DNA of 64,000 nucleotides. Origin: Psychrobacter sp. NG254. GTDB lineage: Bacteria > Pseudomonadota > Gammaproteobacteria > Pseudomonadales > Moraxellaceae. Under the pieces are notes generated by a model. It made no database searches and had not been told where the DNA came from. It was given only the letters and a program-made list of their open reading frames with translations. This document shows positions 33,945-43,452 of the stretch, piece after piece (position 1 is the first letter of the stretch; each line of letters begins with the position of its first letter). Location: the NCBI RefSeq assembly GCF_015277735.1, contig NZ_JADHDA010000004.1, positions 1-64,000 on the forward strand, read 5' to 3'. A program made the position numbers and the translations under genes.

Positions 33945-34757
33945 TCAAACCTGACCACCAGCCAATGTCAGGCTGCGACCCCCATCAACAGTAATCATTT
34001 CACCAGTGACATAATTGGCTTGCACCAAATACAGCACAGCATGAGCAATATCATTAGGTGTACCGACGCGCTGCATAGGAATAGAGGCGATGATATTTTG
34101 CTGCTGCGCCTCAGCAATCGCTTGATCGCTATTAGCATCAGGAAGAATATTCACCCCTGGTGCGACGCCATTTACACGTACATCTGGTGCCATCTCTAAT
34201 GCTAACGACTGTACCATCATACGGTGAGCCGCTTTTGCCATATTATAGACAGCATAATTGCTAAAGGGTCTGTCTTGCGCATGAATATCTAATAAGCTGA
34301 CAATACAACCTCGTTGCTGTTTAAGATAGGGTAGTAGTGCTTGGCTCAACAGTAAAGGCGCTTTGGCATTGGTCAACATCAGCTCGTCCCACTGTGCATG
34401 GGTAATTTGACCAAGCGGGCTGGGATAAAATCGCGATGCATTGTGTATCAGTACATCGAGCTGGCCAAAGGCGTCCATAATATTTTGAACAAACAGATCC
34501 AAGGCGCTGTCGTCATTGACGATACTTAAGTCAGCAACAACGATTAAAGCACTATTAGCACGACATGCATTGAGTTGGTCAGCCAAGATAGTAGCGTCCT
34601 CTATGCTACGGTGACAATGGATAATGACGCGGTAACCTTTGCTATGAGCAGCTGTAATGATAGCGGCACCAATACGTTTGGCACTCCCTGTGACAAGCAT
34701 GACGGGTGCACTAGCGTCAGTACGCTCTGATGAACACCCATTTAAATCTTGGCTCAT
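33945..34757 (-). CDS. Short-chain dehydrogenase/reductase, pteridine reductase-like (FolM-like)
   Basis: 270 residues. The cofactor motif VTGSAKRIGAAI has the Arg typical of NADPH-dependent pteridine reductases (TGX3RXG) rather than the Gly-rich standard SDR form. HNASRFYPSPLG replaces the usual NNAG, and the catalytic YNMAKAAH (Tyr-X3-Lys) and GVAPGVNI are present. This pattern is shared by PTR1 and FolM dihydromonapterin/dihydrofolate reductases. The first ~18 residues are a polar extension. It sits 30 bp after the cca stop on the same strand, so the two genes are probably co-transcribed. Confidence 0.82.
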   Translation of the reverse strand: MSQDLNGCSSERTDASAPVMLVTGSAKRIGAAIITAAHSKGYRVIIHCHRSIEDATILADQLNACRANSALIVVADLSIVNDDSALDLFVQNIMDAFGQLDVLIHNASRFYPSPLGQITHAQWDELMLTNAKAPLLLSQALLPYLKQQRGCIVSLLDIHAQDRPFSNYAVYNMAKAAHRMMVQSLALEMAPDVRVNGVAPGVNILPDANSDQAIAEAQQQNIIASIPMQRVGTPNDIAHAVLYLVQANYVTGEMITVDGGRSLTLAGGQV

Positions 34758-34788
34758 GATGACATTCCTACCTACTTTTTAAGCTTTT

Positions 34789-35976
34789 TTAATATAAGTG
34801 CTGCGCTTGCAAATGCTCAATTCTAGATTGGCGCAGCGCTGCACCAATCGCTGGGCCGCGCAGATCTGGCTCAATATCAGCCATATTAACTGCATGAAAA
34901 CTGTTTAGCGCTATCATCATTTGACGGTGTTGTAAGGCCAGTTGTAATACATGACTACACACGAGTAATTGAGACAATTTATCAGGCTCTTTATGAGCCC
35001 CGCAAGTTTGTATCAGGTCGATTTTTCCAGCAGCGCTCAGGCTATTTATCTTGCTGAGATTTTCGGCTTGTTTTACAAACAAATTGGCAAATTGGGTGTG
35101 TGCTTTTGGTACCTTGGTCATGTTGCCTATATCGTTGATGCCTTTTATATTGGCTGCTTTGTTCGCGTTTTTGTTTATAGGCTCTGAGGTAAATAGAGAT
35201 GGATTAAGGCTACTCATTAGCAGTGCCCAACGCTGTGACAAGTTCAATTTCATTTGCCCTGCGAAATATAGCGCAGTATGTACGGTCTCTCGTATTGAAG
35301 TATCAGCCCAAGCCTGATGCAATGGTGCAAAATACTCTGTCAGTGCATCGATTTCGAACAGCTGCTGCCAGTAGACTTGGGGCGATAATTGCATAGTCGC
35401 ACGGCTGGACTCTTGCCAAATGCGTTCGCTACTTAGATGTGTCAGCTCACCTGAATCGACCAGTTGGCGCATTAGCGTCAAGGTATCCTCTGCGATACTG
35501 AACCCCAAATCATAGTAACGACTATAGAAACGAGCCGTTCGTAGCACGCGTAATGGGTCTTCGCTGAATGCAGTGGATACATGGCGCAAAGTTTTTCTTT
35601 CTAAATCAACCAGTCCACCATAATAGTCAATGACGTCACCATTGATAGGGGTATCATCATTTAGGCTGGTGACTTCTATTGCCATGGCATTAATGGTCAA
35701 GTCGCGGCGTTGTAAGTCATCCTCTAAGCTCACATCAGGGCTGGCATCTATGCTAAAGCCTTTATAGCCTGAGCCTTGCTTACGTTCTGTGCGTGCTAGG
35801 GCATATTCTTCGTGACTGGTCGGGTGCAAAAACACTGGAAAATCAGCACCGACTTGTTGAAACCCTGCGTCAATCATCTCTGCCACGGTGGCACCAACGA
35901 CGACAAAATCTTTATCTTTGATCGGACGTTTCAGGAGTCGATCACGTACCGCGCCGCCCACAAGGTAAATCTGCAT
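34789..35976 (-). CDS. cca: CCA-adding tRNA nucleotidyltransferase (gamma-proteobacterial type, HD motif not seen)
   Basis: 395 residues. The head domain has MQIYLVGGAVRDRLL and KDKDFVVVGAT with the catalytic Asp21/Asp23, ALARTERKQGSGYKGF, LEDDLQRRDLTINAMA and LRVLRTARFYSRY, all as in E. coli Cca, so it adds or repairs the 3' CCA of tRNAs. The E. coli-type C-terminal HD phosphohydrolase signature (CHDLGK-like) is not present in the matching place, which reads RWALLMSSLNPSLF followed by a polar insertion of about 30 residues. The phosphatase/phosphodiesterase functions may be lost. Confidence 0.92.
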   Translation of the reverse strand: MQIYLVGGAVRDRLLKRPIKDKDFVVVGATVAEMIDAGFQQVGADFPVFLHPTSHEEYALARTERKQGSGYKGFSIDASPDVSLEDDLQRRDLTINAMAIEVTSLNDDTPINGDVIDYYGGLVDLERKTLRHVSTAFSEDPLRVLRTARFYSRYYDLGFSIAEDTLTLMRQLVDSGELTHLSSERIWQESSRATMQLSPQVYWQQLFEIDALTEYFAPLHQAWADTSIRETVHTALYFAGQMKLNLSQRWALLMSSLNPSLFTSEPINKNANKAANIKGINDIGNMTKVPKAHTQFANLFVKQAENLSKINSLSAAGKIDLIQTCGAHKEPDKLSQLLVCSHVLQLALQHRQMMIALNSFHAVNMADIEPDLRGPAIGAALRQSRIEHLQAQHLY

Positions 35977-36283
35977 AAAAGCCTCTATTTATTTAGCAAA
36001 ATGTTACTGTACTTATTATTGCTGTGCTTATCACCACTGTACTTATCAACATATCATCTGCTCAATTTTTCTATAGTGAAAGAAATCTAAAATTGCTACA
36101 AGGCAGCCGACTACAGATTGTAAAAGTAGTTCTCCAACGATATATCAAAAAAAACAGCCAATGCTTTATAGGTCGCATTGACTGTTTTTAGTATAGCAGA
36201 CGGGCTTTGTTAATGGATAACAGCGACTGCCTTAATCACGCATTGTTACTGAATACGAGATATCATTGACTACTAAGCTTCGA
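35977..36283. other. Intergenic region between maeB and cca
   Basis: No gene. It holds the maeB terminator (36151-36188) and, to its left, the cca promoter region. Confidence 0.45.
36151..36188 (-). terminator. Terminator after maeB
   Basis: AAAACAGCCAATG / CATTGACTGTTTT hairpin with one mismatch and an A-run to the left, giving a T-run on the minus strand. Confidence 0.75.
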
Positions 36284-38617
36284 CTACTGAGCTTCGTTTT
36301 CTAAATCTTGAGCTTCAGTGACGGTCAATGCAGTCATGTTGACGATACCACGTGCTGTCGCTGATGGCGTCAAAATGTGGACTGGCTTATTGGTACCTAA
36401 TAGGATAGGGCCAATAGAAGCACTACCAGTGGCTGTCTTCAGCAGGTTGAAAGCGATGTTTGATGCATCAAGCGTTGGCAAGATAAGCAAGTTCGCTGCG
36501 CCTTTTAATGGGCTTGATGGCATATCGTTTAAGCGGATATGTTCATTCAAAGCGGAATCACCTTGCATCTCGCCATCAAACTCAAAATCTACATTCATGT
36601 CGGTCAGTAGCTGATGTACTTTGCGCATTTTGACAGCGCTGGTACGGTTTGAAGCACCAAAGTTTGAATGAGAAACGAGCGCGACGCGTGGCGTGATACC
36701 GAAGCGGCGTAACTGATCTGCAGCCAATACCGTCATTTCAGCCAACTGTTCAGCGGTGGGATCTTCGTGGATGTAAGTATCTGCGATAAAGATATTACGA
36801 TCTTGCATCAATACGGCATTCATCGCATAGAAGTCGTTCATACCTTGTTTTTTGCCAATGACGCTTTCGACATATTTCAGATGCAATTGGTAATGACCAA
36901 ATGTACCACATACCATACCATCCGCTGCACCATTTTCGACTAACAAAGAACCTATCAGAGTCGTCTTACGGCGAACATCACGACGAGCAAGCTCAATGCT
37001 TACGCCGCGGCGTTTGTTTTTCTCGTAATAGCCTTGCCAGTAGTCTTTATAACGAGGATCGTCATCAACGTTAACGATGGTAATATTCTCGCCAGCTTTT
37101 AAACGTAGGCCCAGTTTTTCGATATTGGCTTCAATCACAGCAGGGCGACCAACCAAGATAGGTTGTGCTAGTTTCTCATCAACGACCACTTGCACAGCGA
37201 GCAGGATATTGTTGTCTTCACCTTCACAGTACACGATACGTTTTGGATCGGCTTTAGCACGAGCAAATATTGGCTTCATGACAAACGCTGAGTTATAAAC
37301 AAACTCAGACAGACGCTGACGGTAGGCTTGCATGTCATCGATCGGTAGCGTGGCAACGCCAGAATCCATCGCTGCTTTGGCTACAGCAGACGCGATCTCA
37401 ATGATTAGATTTGGCTCTAGAGGGCCTGGGATTAAATAGTCACGACCAAAACTCTGCATCTTTTCGATGTTTCTAGCGCTGGTAGTTGGAGTGGCTTCGA
37501 CGTGCGCCATCGCAGCGATTGCTTTTACGCAGGCAACTTTCATCTCTTCGTTGACAGTTGTTGCGCCAACATCCAATGCACCGCGGAAGATGTATGGGAA
37601 ACATAAGGCGTTGTTTACTTGGTTTGGATAGTCTGAGCGACCAGTTGCCATGATGACGTCTGGACGTACCGCATGTGCCAATTCTGGCATGATTTCAGGT
37701 GTTGGATTGGCAAGTGCAAAGACGATAGGGTCTTTTGCCATACGGCGAACCATATCTTCTGATAGTGTACCGGGCATTGATAAGCCTAGGAACATATCGA
37801 CATCGTCCATGACCTCTTCGATAGAAGTAGCCGTGATATCACGAGCATAGCGCTGTTTGGTTTCATCAAGGTTTTCACGGCTGGTACTGATGATACCGCG
37901 AGAGTCTGAAACAATGATATTGTTTTTATTCACACCAAGGGCGCAAATGATATCTAAACAAGAAATGGCTGCTGCGCCTGCGCCTGAACAAACAATTTTA
38001 ATCTCTTCGATTTTCTTGCCAGTAATCAATAGCGCGTTTAGCATCGCTGCCGCAACGATGATTGATGTACCATGTTGGTCGTCATGGAACACAGGGATGT
38101 TCATGCGCGCGCGAAGTTCACGCTCGATTTTGAAACATTCTGGTGCTTTGATGTCTTCTAAGTTGATACCACCGAAAGTTGGCTCAAGAGAGGCAACCGC
38201 TTCGATGAATTTGTCAGGATCGTTTTGAGCGATTTCAATATCAAATACATCGATACCTGCAAACTTTTTGAATAGTACGCCTTTACCCTCCATGACAGGT
38301 TTTGATGCCAATGGGCCAATGTTACCCAAACCCAGTACCGCAGTACCGTTAGTGATGACGCCGACTAAGTTACTACGTGCCGTATATTTGGCTGCCAATG
38401 TCGGGTCTCTTTCAATTTCGAGACAAGGCACAGCAACACCTGGAGAGTAGGCGAGTGCTAGATCACGTTGGTTAGCAAGCTGTTTGGTCGGTGTGACTGA
38501 GATTTTACCTGGACGTGGGAACTCATGGTAATGCAGGGCAGCTTGTTCAAACTGCTCTTGTGCGGTACTAAGCTTATCCGTATTCGAATTGGTATCGTCA
38601 TTCATAATAATTGCCAT
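36284..38617 (-). CDS. maeB: NADP-dependent malic enzyme with phosphotransacetylase-like C-terminal domain
   Basis: 777 residues, the MaeB architecture. The malic enzyme half (1-430) has [91 protein letters not shown] and [10 protein letters not shown]. The C-terminal half (about 440-777) resembles Pta: [90 protein letters not shown]. In E. coli this half is regulatory (acetyl-CoA response) and not catalytic. It makes pyruvate and NADPH. It begins MAIIMNDD; a second ATG four codons on is equally possible since neither has a clear ribosome site. Confidence 0.95.
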   Translation of the reverse strand: MAIIMNDDTNSNTDKLSTAQEQFEQAALHYHEFPRPGKISVTPTKQLANQRDLALAYSPGVAVPCLEIERDPTLAAKYTARSNLVGVITNGTAVLGLGNIGPLASKPVMEGKGVLFKKFAGIDVFDIEIAQNDPDKFIEAVASLEPTFGGINLEDIKAPECFKIERELRARMNIPVFHDDQHGTSIIVAAAMLNALLITGKKIEEIKIVCSGAGAAAISCLDIICALGVNKNNIIVSDSRGIISTSRENLDETKQRYARDITATSIEEVMDDVDMFLGLSMPGTLSEDMVRRMAKDPIVFALANPTPEIMPELAHAVRPDVIMATGRSDYPNQVNNALCFPYIFRGALDVGATTVNEEMKVACVKAIAAMAHVEATPTTSARNIEKMQSFGRDYLIPGPLEPNLIIEIASAVAKAAMDSGVATLPIDDMQAYRQRLSEFVYNSAFVMKPIFARAKADPKRIVYCEGEDNNILLAVQVVVDEKLAQPILVGRPAVIEANIEKLGLRLKAGENITIVNVDDDPRYKDYWQGYYEKNKRRGVSIELARRDVRRKTTLIGSLLVENGAADGMVCGTFGHYQLHLKYVESVIGKKQGMNDFYAMNAVLMQDRNIFIADTYIHEDPTAEQLAEMTVLAADQLRRFGITPRVALVSHSNFGASNRTSAVKMRKVHQLLTDMNVDFEFDGEMQGDSALNEHIRLNDMPSSPLKGAANLLILPTLDASNIAFNLLKTATGSASIGPILLGTNKPVHILTPSATARGIVNMTALTVTEAQDLENEAQ

Positions 38618-38938
38618 GGTTGGAATAAATTAAATGGTGATAAAAATAATGACTCGCCCTTAAATATTATTAAATGATAATAATCAAAGGGTAAGGTAAC
38701 ATTGGGTGTTAATGACCAAAAACATCACGATGGGTTAGGGATTGGGTCAAAAAACAGGCTAGAAAAGACAGTTATTCTAGCACTATTGACAAATCACTGC
38801 CTAGTCAGCAGCAGTGATTTGTAAGAATAATATAATGAAATGATATTCATTATTTATCTGATTAATAATGCCAAAGAATAAGGGTAAATATCAACCTTAA
38901 TTTGAATATATTTCAAAATGTTACAGAATATAGAGAAG
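38618..38938. other. Intergenic region between selO and maeB
   Basis: No gene. It contains a perfect 12-bp inverted repeat: ACAAATCACTGC (38789-38800) and GCAGTGATTTGT (38811-38822), with no T-run on either side. It could be a weak transcript end for selO or a regulatory structure in front of maeB. Confidence 0.45.
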
Positions 38939-40471
38939 TTAAGACGAGCAGCTAATAGGCATTTGCGCAACATCAGGTGCAGGCGCGGCACTATCAAGCT
39001 CAGTAGCAATATCTTGAACAGTATAAGGATGAGATAGCAAACGGAACACCCGATCCACTTCTTCAAACTGACCTTGTTCTGCAGCAGTGATAGCACGCTG
39101 CGCCATGCTATTGCGCAGAATATAAACAGGATTGTTGGTTTGCATGGATAAGATAGCTTCCTTGCGGGATTGCTGCTCAATCTGTGCCAAATAACGGGTT
39201 GACCACTCTTGCCAAACTAGGCTTGCTTCTGCATTTAGTTCAGTGGTCAGAACAGACAGTAGTTGTTTCTCATAGGGATGGTCATCTGGCGCGACTAGGC
39301 CTAGTAGGGCGCGAAAGCTATTGGTATAGTCGAGCAAGTTATCTTCTAACAAGGTCAACCATTCAAAGGCTAGACGCAAACTTTCAGATTCGTGCGGCAA
39401 GCCAAGTTTGCGGCACAGTCCTTGTTGATAGTGCTGCATAAAGCTCGCCTCATAAGGCGCCAAGCACTCAGCGAGGGTCTCACGAGTGACACCTGGTAGG
39501 CGCATAAAATGCGGTAGCCAAACATTGAGATTCCAATGACCGATAGCAGGCTGGTTTTGGTAAGCATAGCGCCCAGTATGATCAGAGTGGTTATTGATCC
39601 AAGCAGGGTTGAAGCGCTCCATAAAGCCAAAAGGCCCGAAGTCCAACGTGCTACCTGTAATCGACAAGTTATCCGTATTCATAACCCCATGAGCAAAGCC
39701 AATCAGTTGCCAGTCGGCAATCATCCGCGCAGTACGCTCAACCACGGCGGTCAAAAACGCCAATACCGGCGTCTCACTATCACGGCACTCTGGATAATAA
39801 GTATCGATCATATAGTCAGTAAACTCACCCAATACATCAGGCGCAAAGCTGGCAATCCACTCAACATGACCCAACCGAATGTGACTGTCAGCCACACGCA
39901 TTAGTGCTGCACCAGCTTCGATACGCTCACGGCGTACCCTTGTATCAGAGACCACAAAGGCCAATGCGTTAGAGGAGGCGATGCCAAGCTGCGTCAATGC
40001 ATGACCGCATAAATACTCACGAATGGTACTGCGCAACACTGCCCGTCCATCTCCCATCCGCGAGTAAGGCGTCAGGCCAGCACCTTTAAGATGCAAATCT
40101 TTTGGTTGATTATCTTGATCGAGTACTTGTGCCATAAGCAAGCCGCGCCCATCACCCAACTGTCCTGCCCACTGTCCAAATTGATGACCTGCATATGCCA
40201 TTGCCAGTGGTTTGAAGTCGGCTGGCACGTATTGACCAGCCAAAATCCCAACCCAGTTGGACATCAAATCATCGTCGTCTGACCAGCCTAATTGCTGTGC
40301 AACGTGTGTATTGAAATGACCAGCGCGTGGGTTGTCTAGTGACGTGGGTGGCTGCTCATGATAGAGGCGTGTGTCTAGGTTGACATAGGTGTTTTGATAA
40401 CGCATACAGGCCGTGTCCATTAATATATAAGAGAGAGTGTTCACTATAACATAGCTCTCATCATCCATCAT
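38939..40471 (-). CDS. selO: Protein adenylyltransferase SelO (YdiU/UPF0061)
   Basis: About 490-510 residues. The pseudokinase-fold AMPylase signatures are clear: AMAYAGHQFGQWAGQLGDGRGLLMAQVL, DLHLKGAGLTPYSRMGDGRAVLRSTIREYLCG, AALMRVADSHIRLGHVE, IGFAHGVMNTDNLSITGSTLDFGPFGFMERFNPAWINNHSDHTGRYAYQNQPAIGHWNL and the C-terminal ISCSS. The last residues have Cys where eukaryotic SelO has selenocysteine, as in E. coli. It transfers AMP to Ser/Thr/Tyr of target proteins in redox homeostasis. The start is uncertain: ATGs at 40471, 40420 and 40405 are in frame, and the family usually begins near MRYQNTYVNLD (40405). Confidence 0.93.
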   Translation of the reverse strand: MMDDESYVIVNTLSYILMDTACMRYQNTYVNLDTRLYHEQPPTSLDNPRAGHFNTHVAQQLGWSDDDDLMSNWVGILAGQYVPADFKPLAMAYAGHQFGQWAGQLGDGRGLLMAQVLDQDNQPKDLHLKGAGLTPYSRMGDGRAVLRSTIREYLCGHALTQLGIASSNALAFVVSDTRVRRERIEAGAALMRVADSHIRLGHVEWIASFAPDVLGEFTDYMIDTYYPECRDSETPVLAFLTAVVERTARMIADWQLIGFAHGVMNTDNLSITGSTLDFGPFGFMERFNPAWINNHSDHTGRYAYQNQPAIGHWNLNVWLPHFMRLPGVTRETLAECLAPYEASFMQHYQQGLCRKLGLPHESESLRLAFEWLTLLEDNLLDYTNSFRALLGLVAPDDHPYEKQLLSVLTTELNAEASLVWQEWSTRYLAQIEQQSRKEAILSMQTNNPVYILRNSMAQRAITAAEQGQFEEVDRVFRLLSHPYTVQDIATELDSAAPAPDVAQMPISCSS

Positions 40472-40652
40472 TTCGCTCTGTCCATCTCTTGTAATATCCA
40501 GTCAAAAAACAGTCGCTATCAGGACGATATTAGGCCTATGTTAGTCTCAAAATAGAATAATAAAATGCATCCTGATGATACATTTATGACCACGTATTAT
40601 TTATGACAAAAAGCGACTTACAACAGCATATGCTATAAATAACGCAAAAAAA

Positions 40653-40680
40653 TCCCCTCTATCTCTAAAGATAAAGGGGA
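40653..40680 (-). terminator. Terminator after the desaturase gene
   Basis: TCCCCTCTATCT / AGATAAAGGGGA hairpin with an A-run immediately left (T-run on the minus strand), 51 bp downstream of the desaturase stop. Confidence 0.8.
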
Positions 40681-40730
40681 GGAGAAACGTTACGATTAAG
40701 ACGATGATTCAATATGAATCATGGACTGAC

Positions 40731-42134
40731 TTAAGCAGCTTTTTGATTTGCGCCGATAGAACGGAACGCTGTCTTCAGATTGCTATTATGCTCAAGGATT
40801 TTTTCTTCAATCTTCGCATAATCGTGCTTTAGCTTGTCATCAACTTCATGCAAGCGATCTGCATACTCTGTCTTTTTCAGCTCAATGGTTTTCGCTTTGA
40901 GCGCTTGCCATTCTTCAACGGTTTGCATAAAGGCATCATATTCAAACTTGATACGATCCTGGAAGCTTTTCATTGCATGAGGCAAGTCAATGCCGCCAAC
41001 TGTGGCTGTATCAATTTGTTGCTGTGCTGCTTTGAACTGCATTTGAACTTCAGCATGCTTGATGGTGGTGTCATCAACAGTACGCAGCTCACTAGTCAGA
41101 CCAATTTTTGATAGACCTGCGATCAACCATTTGGTTGGATCATACTGCCACCATTTTACGCCATTACGATAATCGTACTGGAAGAAGTGATGGTAATTAT
41201 GATAACCCTCACCCCACGTAAATATGGCCAAGAAGAAGTTATCACGGGCTGTATTAGTGTCCGTATAAGGACGGCTACCAAACATATGGCATAACGAGTT
41301 GATAAAGAACGTAAAGTGATGCGTCAATACCAAACGTAGCAAACCAGCTATAACCAGCGTACCCCAGACATCACCCAATAACCAACCAATAGCGGCGACC
41401 ATACCAACATTCAAGGCAACGACCCATAGACCGTAGTATTTATGCTGAATCTGTAATGTTCTGTCTTTGGTCAAGTCAGGAATATTTTTGTAGTCAAACT
41501 TGCCGCTAGGGTAGTTGCGTAGCATCCAACCAATATGACTGAACCAAAAACCGCGTTTTGCTGAATATGGATCATCTAAACGGTCATCTACATGACGATG
41601 ATGAGTACGGTGACCTGATACCCAATCAAACGCTGAACCCTGTACCGCTAAAGTAGAACCAAGCAATAGGAAGTTTTTGACAATTGGATGCGCTTTATAA
41701 GCACGATGTGCCAATAGGCGATGGTAACCGGTTGTGATACTCATGCCTGTCCATACCATAAAGGCACCAAACACGCCCCACACAGGTGCGCTCACGTCAT
41801 GAGTGAACAGATACCATGGCGTAATAATCGCGGCAGCAATAGGCGTCGCAACCAAAATAGTCGCTGGAATCCAGTTAATCGGTGCTTTTGTAAACTCAAA
41901 CTCACGCATATCTATGCTTTGCTCTTTTGTGAGAGCATCAGTTTGCTCAGGAGCTTTGGCATAGTTGCGTTTTGCTATAGGTTGCTCATCAAAAGCAGCT
42001 TGCGCCTTTTTTTCATCAAAACGGGTTTTGAAACGCGTTACTTGATTATTGGCAGTCTTTATCAACGCATCGCCAGATTTGATAGCGAAACGTACGCCTT
42101 TAAGCGGCAAGCCAAGTGCTTTTTTTGCAATCAT
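40731..42134 (-). CDS. Membrane fatty acid (acyl-CoA-type) desaturase with C-terminal coiled coil
   Basis: 467 residues. Three diiron histidine boxes of delta-9-type desaturases are seen: HRLLAHRAY, HRTHHRHVDDRLDDPY and GEGYHNYHHFFQYDYR, plus NSLCHMFGSRPY. Transmembrane helices lie at about 90-135, 150-170 and 235-285. The N-terminal ~75 residues are a basic polar extension. The C-terminal ~110 residues (after LRTVDD) are a charged helical/coiled-coil tail not needed for the desaturase fold. It introduces a double bond into acyl chains to maintain membrane fluidity, fitting a cold-adapted organism. A DesT/FabR-like inverted repeat lies at 42191-42208. Confidence 0.92.
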   Translation of the reverse strand: MIAKKALGLPLKGVRFAIKSGDALIKTANNQVTRFKTRFDEKKAQAAFDEQPIAKRNYAKAPEQTDALTKEQSIDMREFEFTKAPINWIPATILVATPIAAAIITPWYLFTHDVSAPVWGVFGAFMVWTGMSITTGYHRLLAHRAYKAHPIVKNFLLLGSTLAVQGSAFDWVSGHRTHHRHVDDRLDDPYSAKRGFWFSHIGWMLRNYPSGKFDYKNIPDLTKDRTLQIQHKYYGLWVVALNVGMVAAIGWLLGDVWGTLVIAGLLRLVLTHHFTFFINSLCHMFGSRPYTDTNTARDNFFLAIFTWGEGYHNYHHFFQYDYRNGVKWWQYDPTKWLIAGLSKIGLTSELRTVDDTTIKHAEVQMQFKAAQQQIDTATVGGIDLPHAMKSFQDRIKFEYDAFMQTVEEWQALKAKTIELKKTEYADRLHEVDDKLKHDYAKIEEKILEHNSNLKTAFRSIGANQKAA

Positions 42135-42190
42135 ATAATATCCTTAACGGTATTAATTTAAGTCCCCATAGTACCTGAAAAACTGTATAA

Positions 42191-42208
42191 AGTGAACACT
42201 TATACACT
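42191..42208. promoter_or_regulatory. Possible DesT/FabR-type operator upstream of the desaturase gene
   Basis: AGTGAACACTTATACACT, an imperfect palindrome with AGTG/CACT ends, 57 bp before the desaturase ATG. It resembles, from memory, the operators of TetR-type fatty-acid unsaturation regulators. Not verified. Confidence 0.4.
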
Positions 42209-42381
42209 ATAAAAATATTGCTAAATAACAATAACTTGTATGAATTATAGACTGTATTGGTCAAAATAATGGCTGACTTATCAGGCATGACGTGAATATG
42301 TAAGTAACATGATAGATATGTAGGGGACTTGAAGGACGCTTAGTCAAATTACTGAGCGACAGTAAAACATCTATCAGTCGT

Positions 42382-43110
42382 TTAAGGCAACAGTAAGGAC
42401 GTTGGAAAATCGGTGATGATGACATCTGTTTTCCATTTAATGAGCTGATCTATAGTAGCAATATCATTGACTGTCCAAGCGCTTACCGGTAAGTCATATC
42501 GATGACTGTGCTCAATCACTGATTGGCTCAACAGTGGATAGTGAATACCCAATTGAATACAGCCAAGTTGCAGCGCTGTATTTGTCGCTCTCGCTAAGGC
42601 TTCTGGCGTACGAATCAGCAAGCCTCGTGGTATGCGAGATAGTAGTTTGTGACGTTGTAGTCGAATATGCAGCTCTGTATCAAAGCTGGTCAATACCACA
42701 GGCAAGATGGCAATAGGTGTATTGATGACCTCGCGAGCCAGTGCCTCGATTAACACTGCATAGTTAGTGCGATCATGCGTTTTAATCTCGAGCTCAATCA
42801 CCTTAAACCCTGCTAGCAAGGGCACGATACTCGCTAGAGTCATGATGGGTTGTCCAAACTGCAGACGGCATTGCACCTCATTTAGACACAGCTGATCGAT
42901 ACGTGACTGCTGACCGCACATCCGCTCTAAATTATCATCATGAAACACGATCAGATGACCATCAGCATTCAGCTGTACGTCGAACTCAACGCCTGCCAAA
43001 CCCTTTAATTTTAGGTTTTGAGAGTGCTCAAAGCCTGAAAAGGTATTTTCTAAGGCTTCCCCACGTGCGCCGCGATGCCCCAATAACTGCGTGTTTCTAA
43101 AATTTATCAT
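42382..43110 (-). CDS. Glycerophosphodiester phosphodiesterase (GDPD family, UgpQ-like)
   Basis: 242 residues, cytosolic (no signal peptide). LLGHRGARGEALENTFSGFEHS gives the catalytic His12 and Glu21 region; GVEFDVQLNADGHLIVFHDDNLERMCG contains the metal-binding Glu/Asp and the second catalytic His. The barrel continues with VIELEIK, SFDTELHIRLQ and SAWTVNDIATIDQLIKWKTDVIITDFP. It hydrolyses glycerophosphodiesters to glycerol 3-phosphate plus alcohol. There is no adjacent transport gene, so it appears to be a stand-alone gene. Confidence 0.92.
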   Translation of the reverse strand: MINFRNTQLLGHRGARGEALENTFSGFEHSQNLKLKGLAGVEFDVQLNADGHLIVFHDDNLERMCGQQSRIDQLCLNEVQCRLQFGQPIMTLASIVPLLAGFKVIELEIKTHDRTNYAVLIEALAREVINTPIAILPVVLTSFDTELHIRLQRHKLLSRIPRGLLIRTPEALARATNTALQLGCIQLGIHYPLLSQSVIEHSHRYDLPVSAWTVNDIATIDQLIKWKTDVIITDFPTSLLLP

Positions 43111-43452
43111 ATCAAATGACTATCGATCGGTTTTGTACGTCATCATATAGGGTCATATTCTCAGCGTCTAATGAAATTTGTGACACCAATACTCAGATTT
43201 AAGTGTCATTTTCCAAAAAATTATTTTTCGATGTTTGTTATGTTTTTGCAACAAAAGCACTGTTTTTCATAGAATGAGGGACGCTATTTGTACATCCATG
43301 AGCTACACTAATGACCATTTCATCCAAACACCGTATAATAGTATGGTTTTCAAATTCGTCGTGTAAAGCGCTTGTGAGGCTAAGCGACAGTTGAATGTCA
43401 AACACTGTCAGTCAGTGACGGTACGAATCAGAACATTGGGAGTAGAGTAAGT
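43111..43452. other. Divergent promoter region between the GDPD and lipoprotein genes
   Basis: 342 bp without a gene. AT-rich stretches near 43200-43300 could supply promoters. I see a small inverted repeat (CACTG/CAGTG near 43403) but nothing decisive. Confidence 0.35.

Noticed and set aside
38939..39000. Possible selenocysteine at the SelO C-terminus
   Set aside because: The C-terminus reads ISCSS with an ordinary Cys codon and a normal stop; no in-frame TGA is used.
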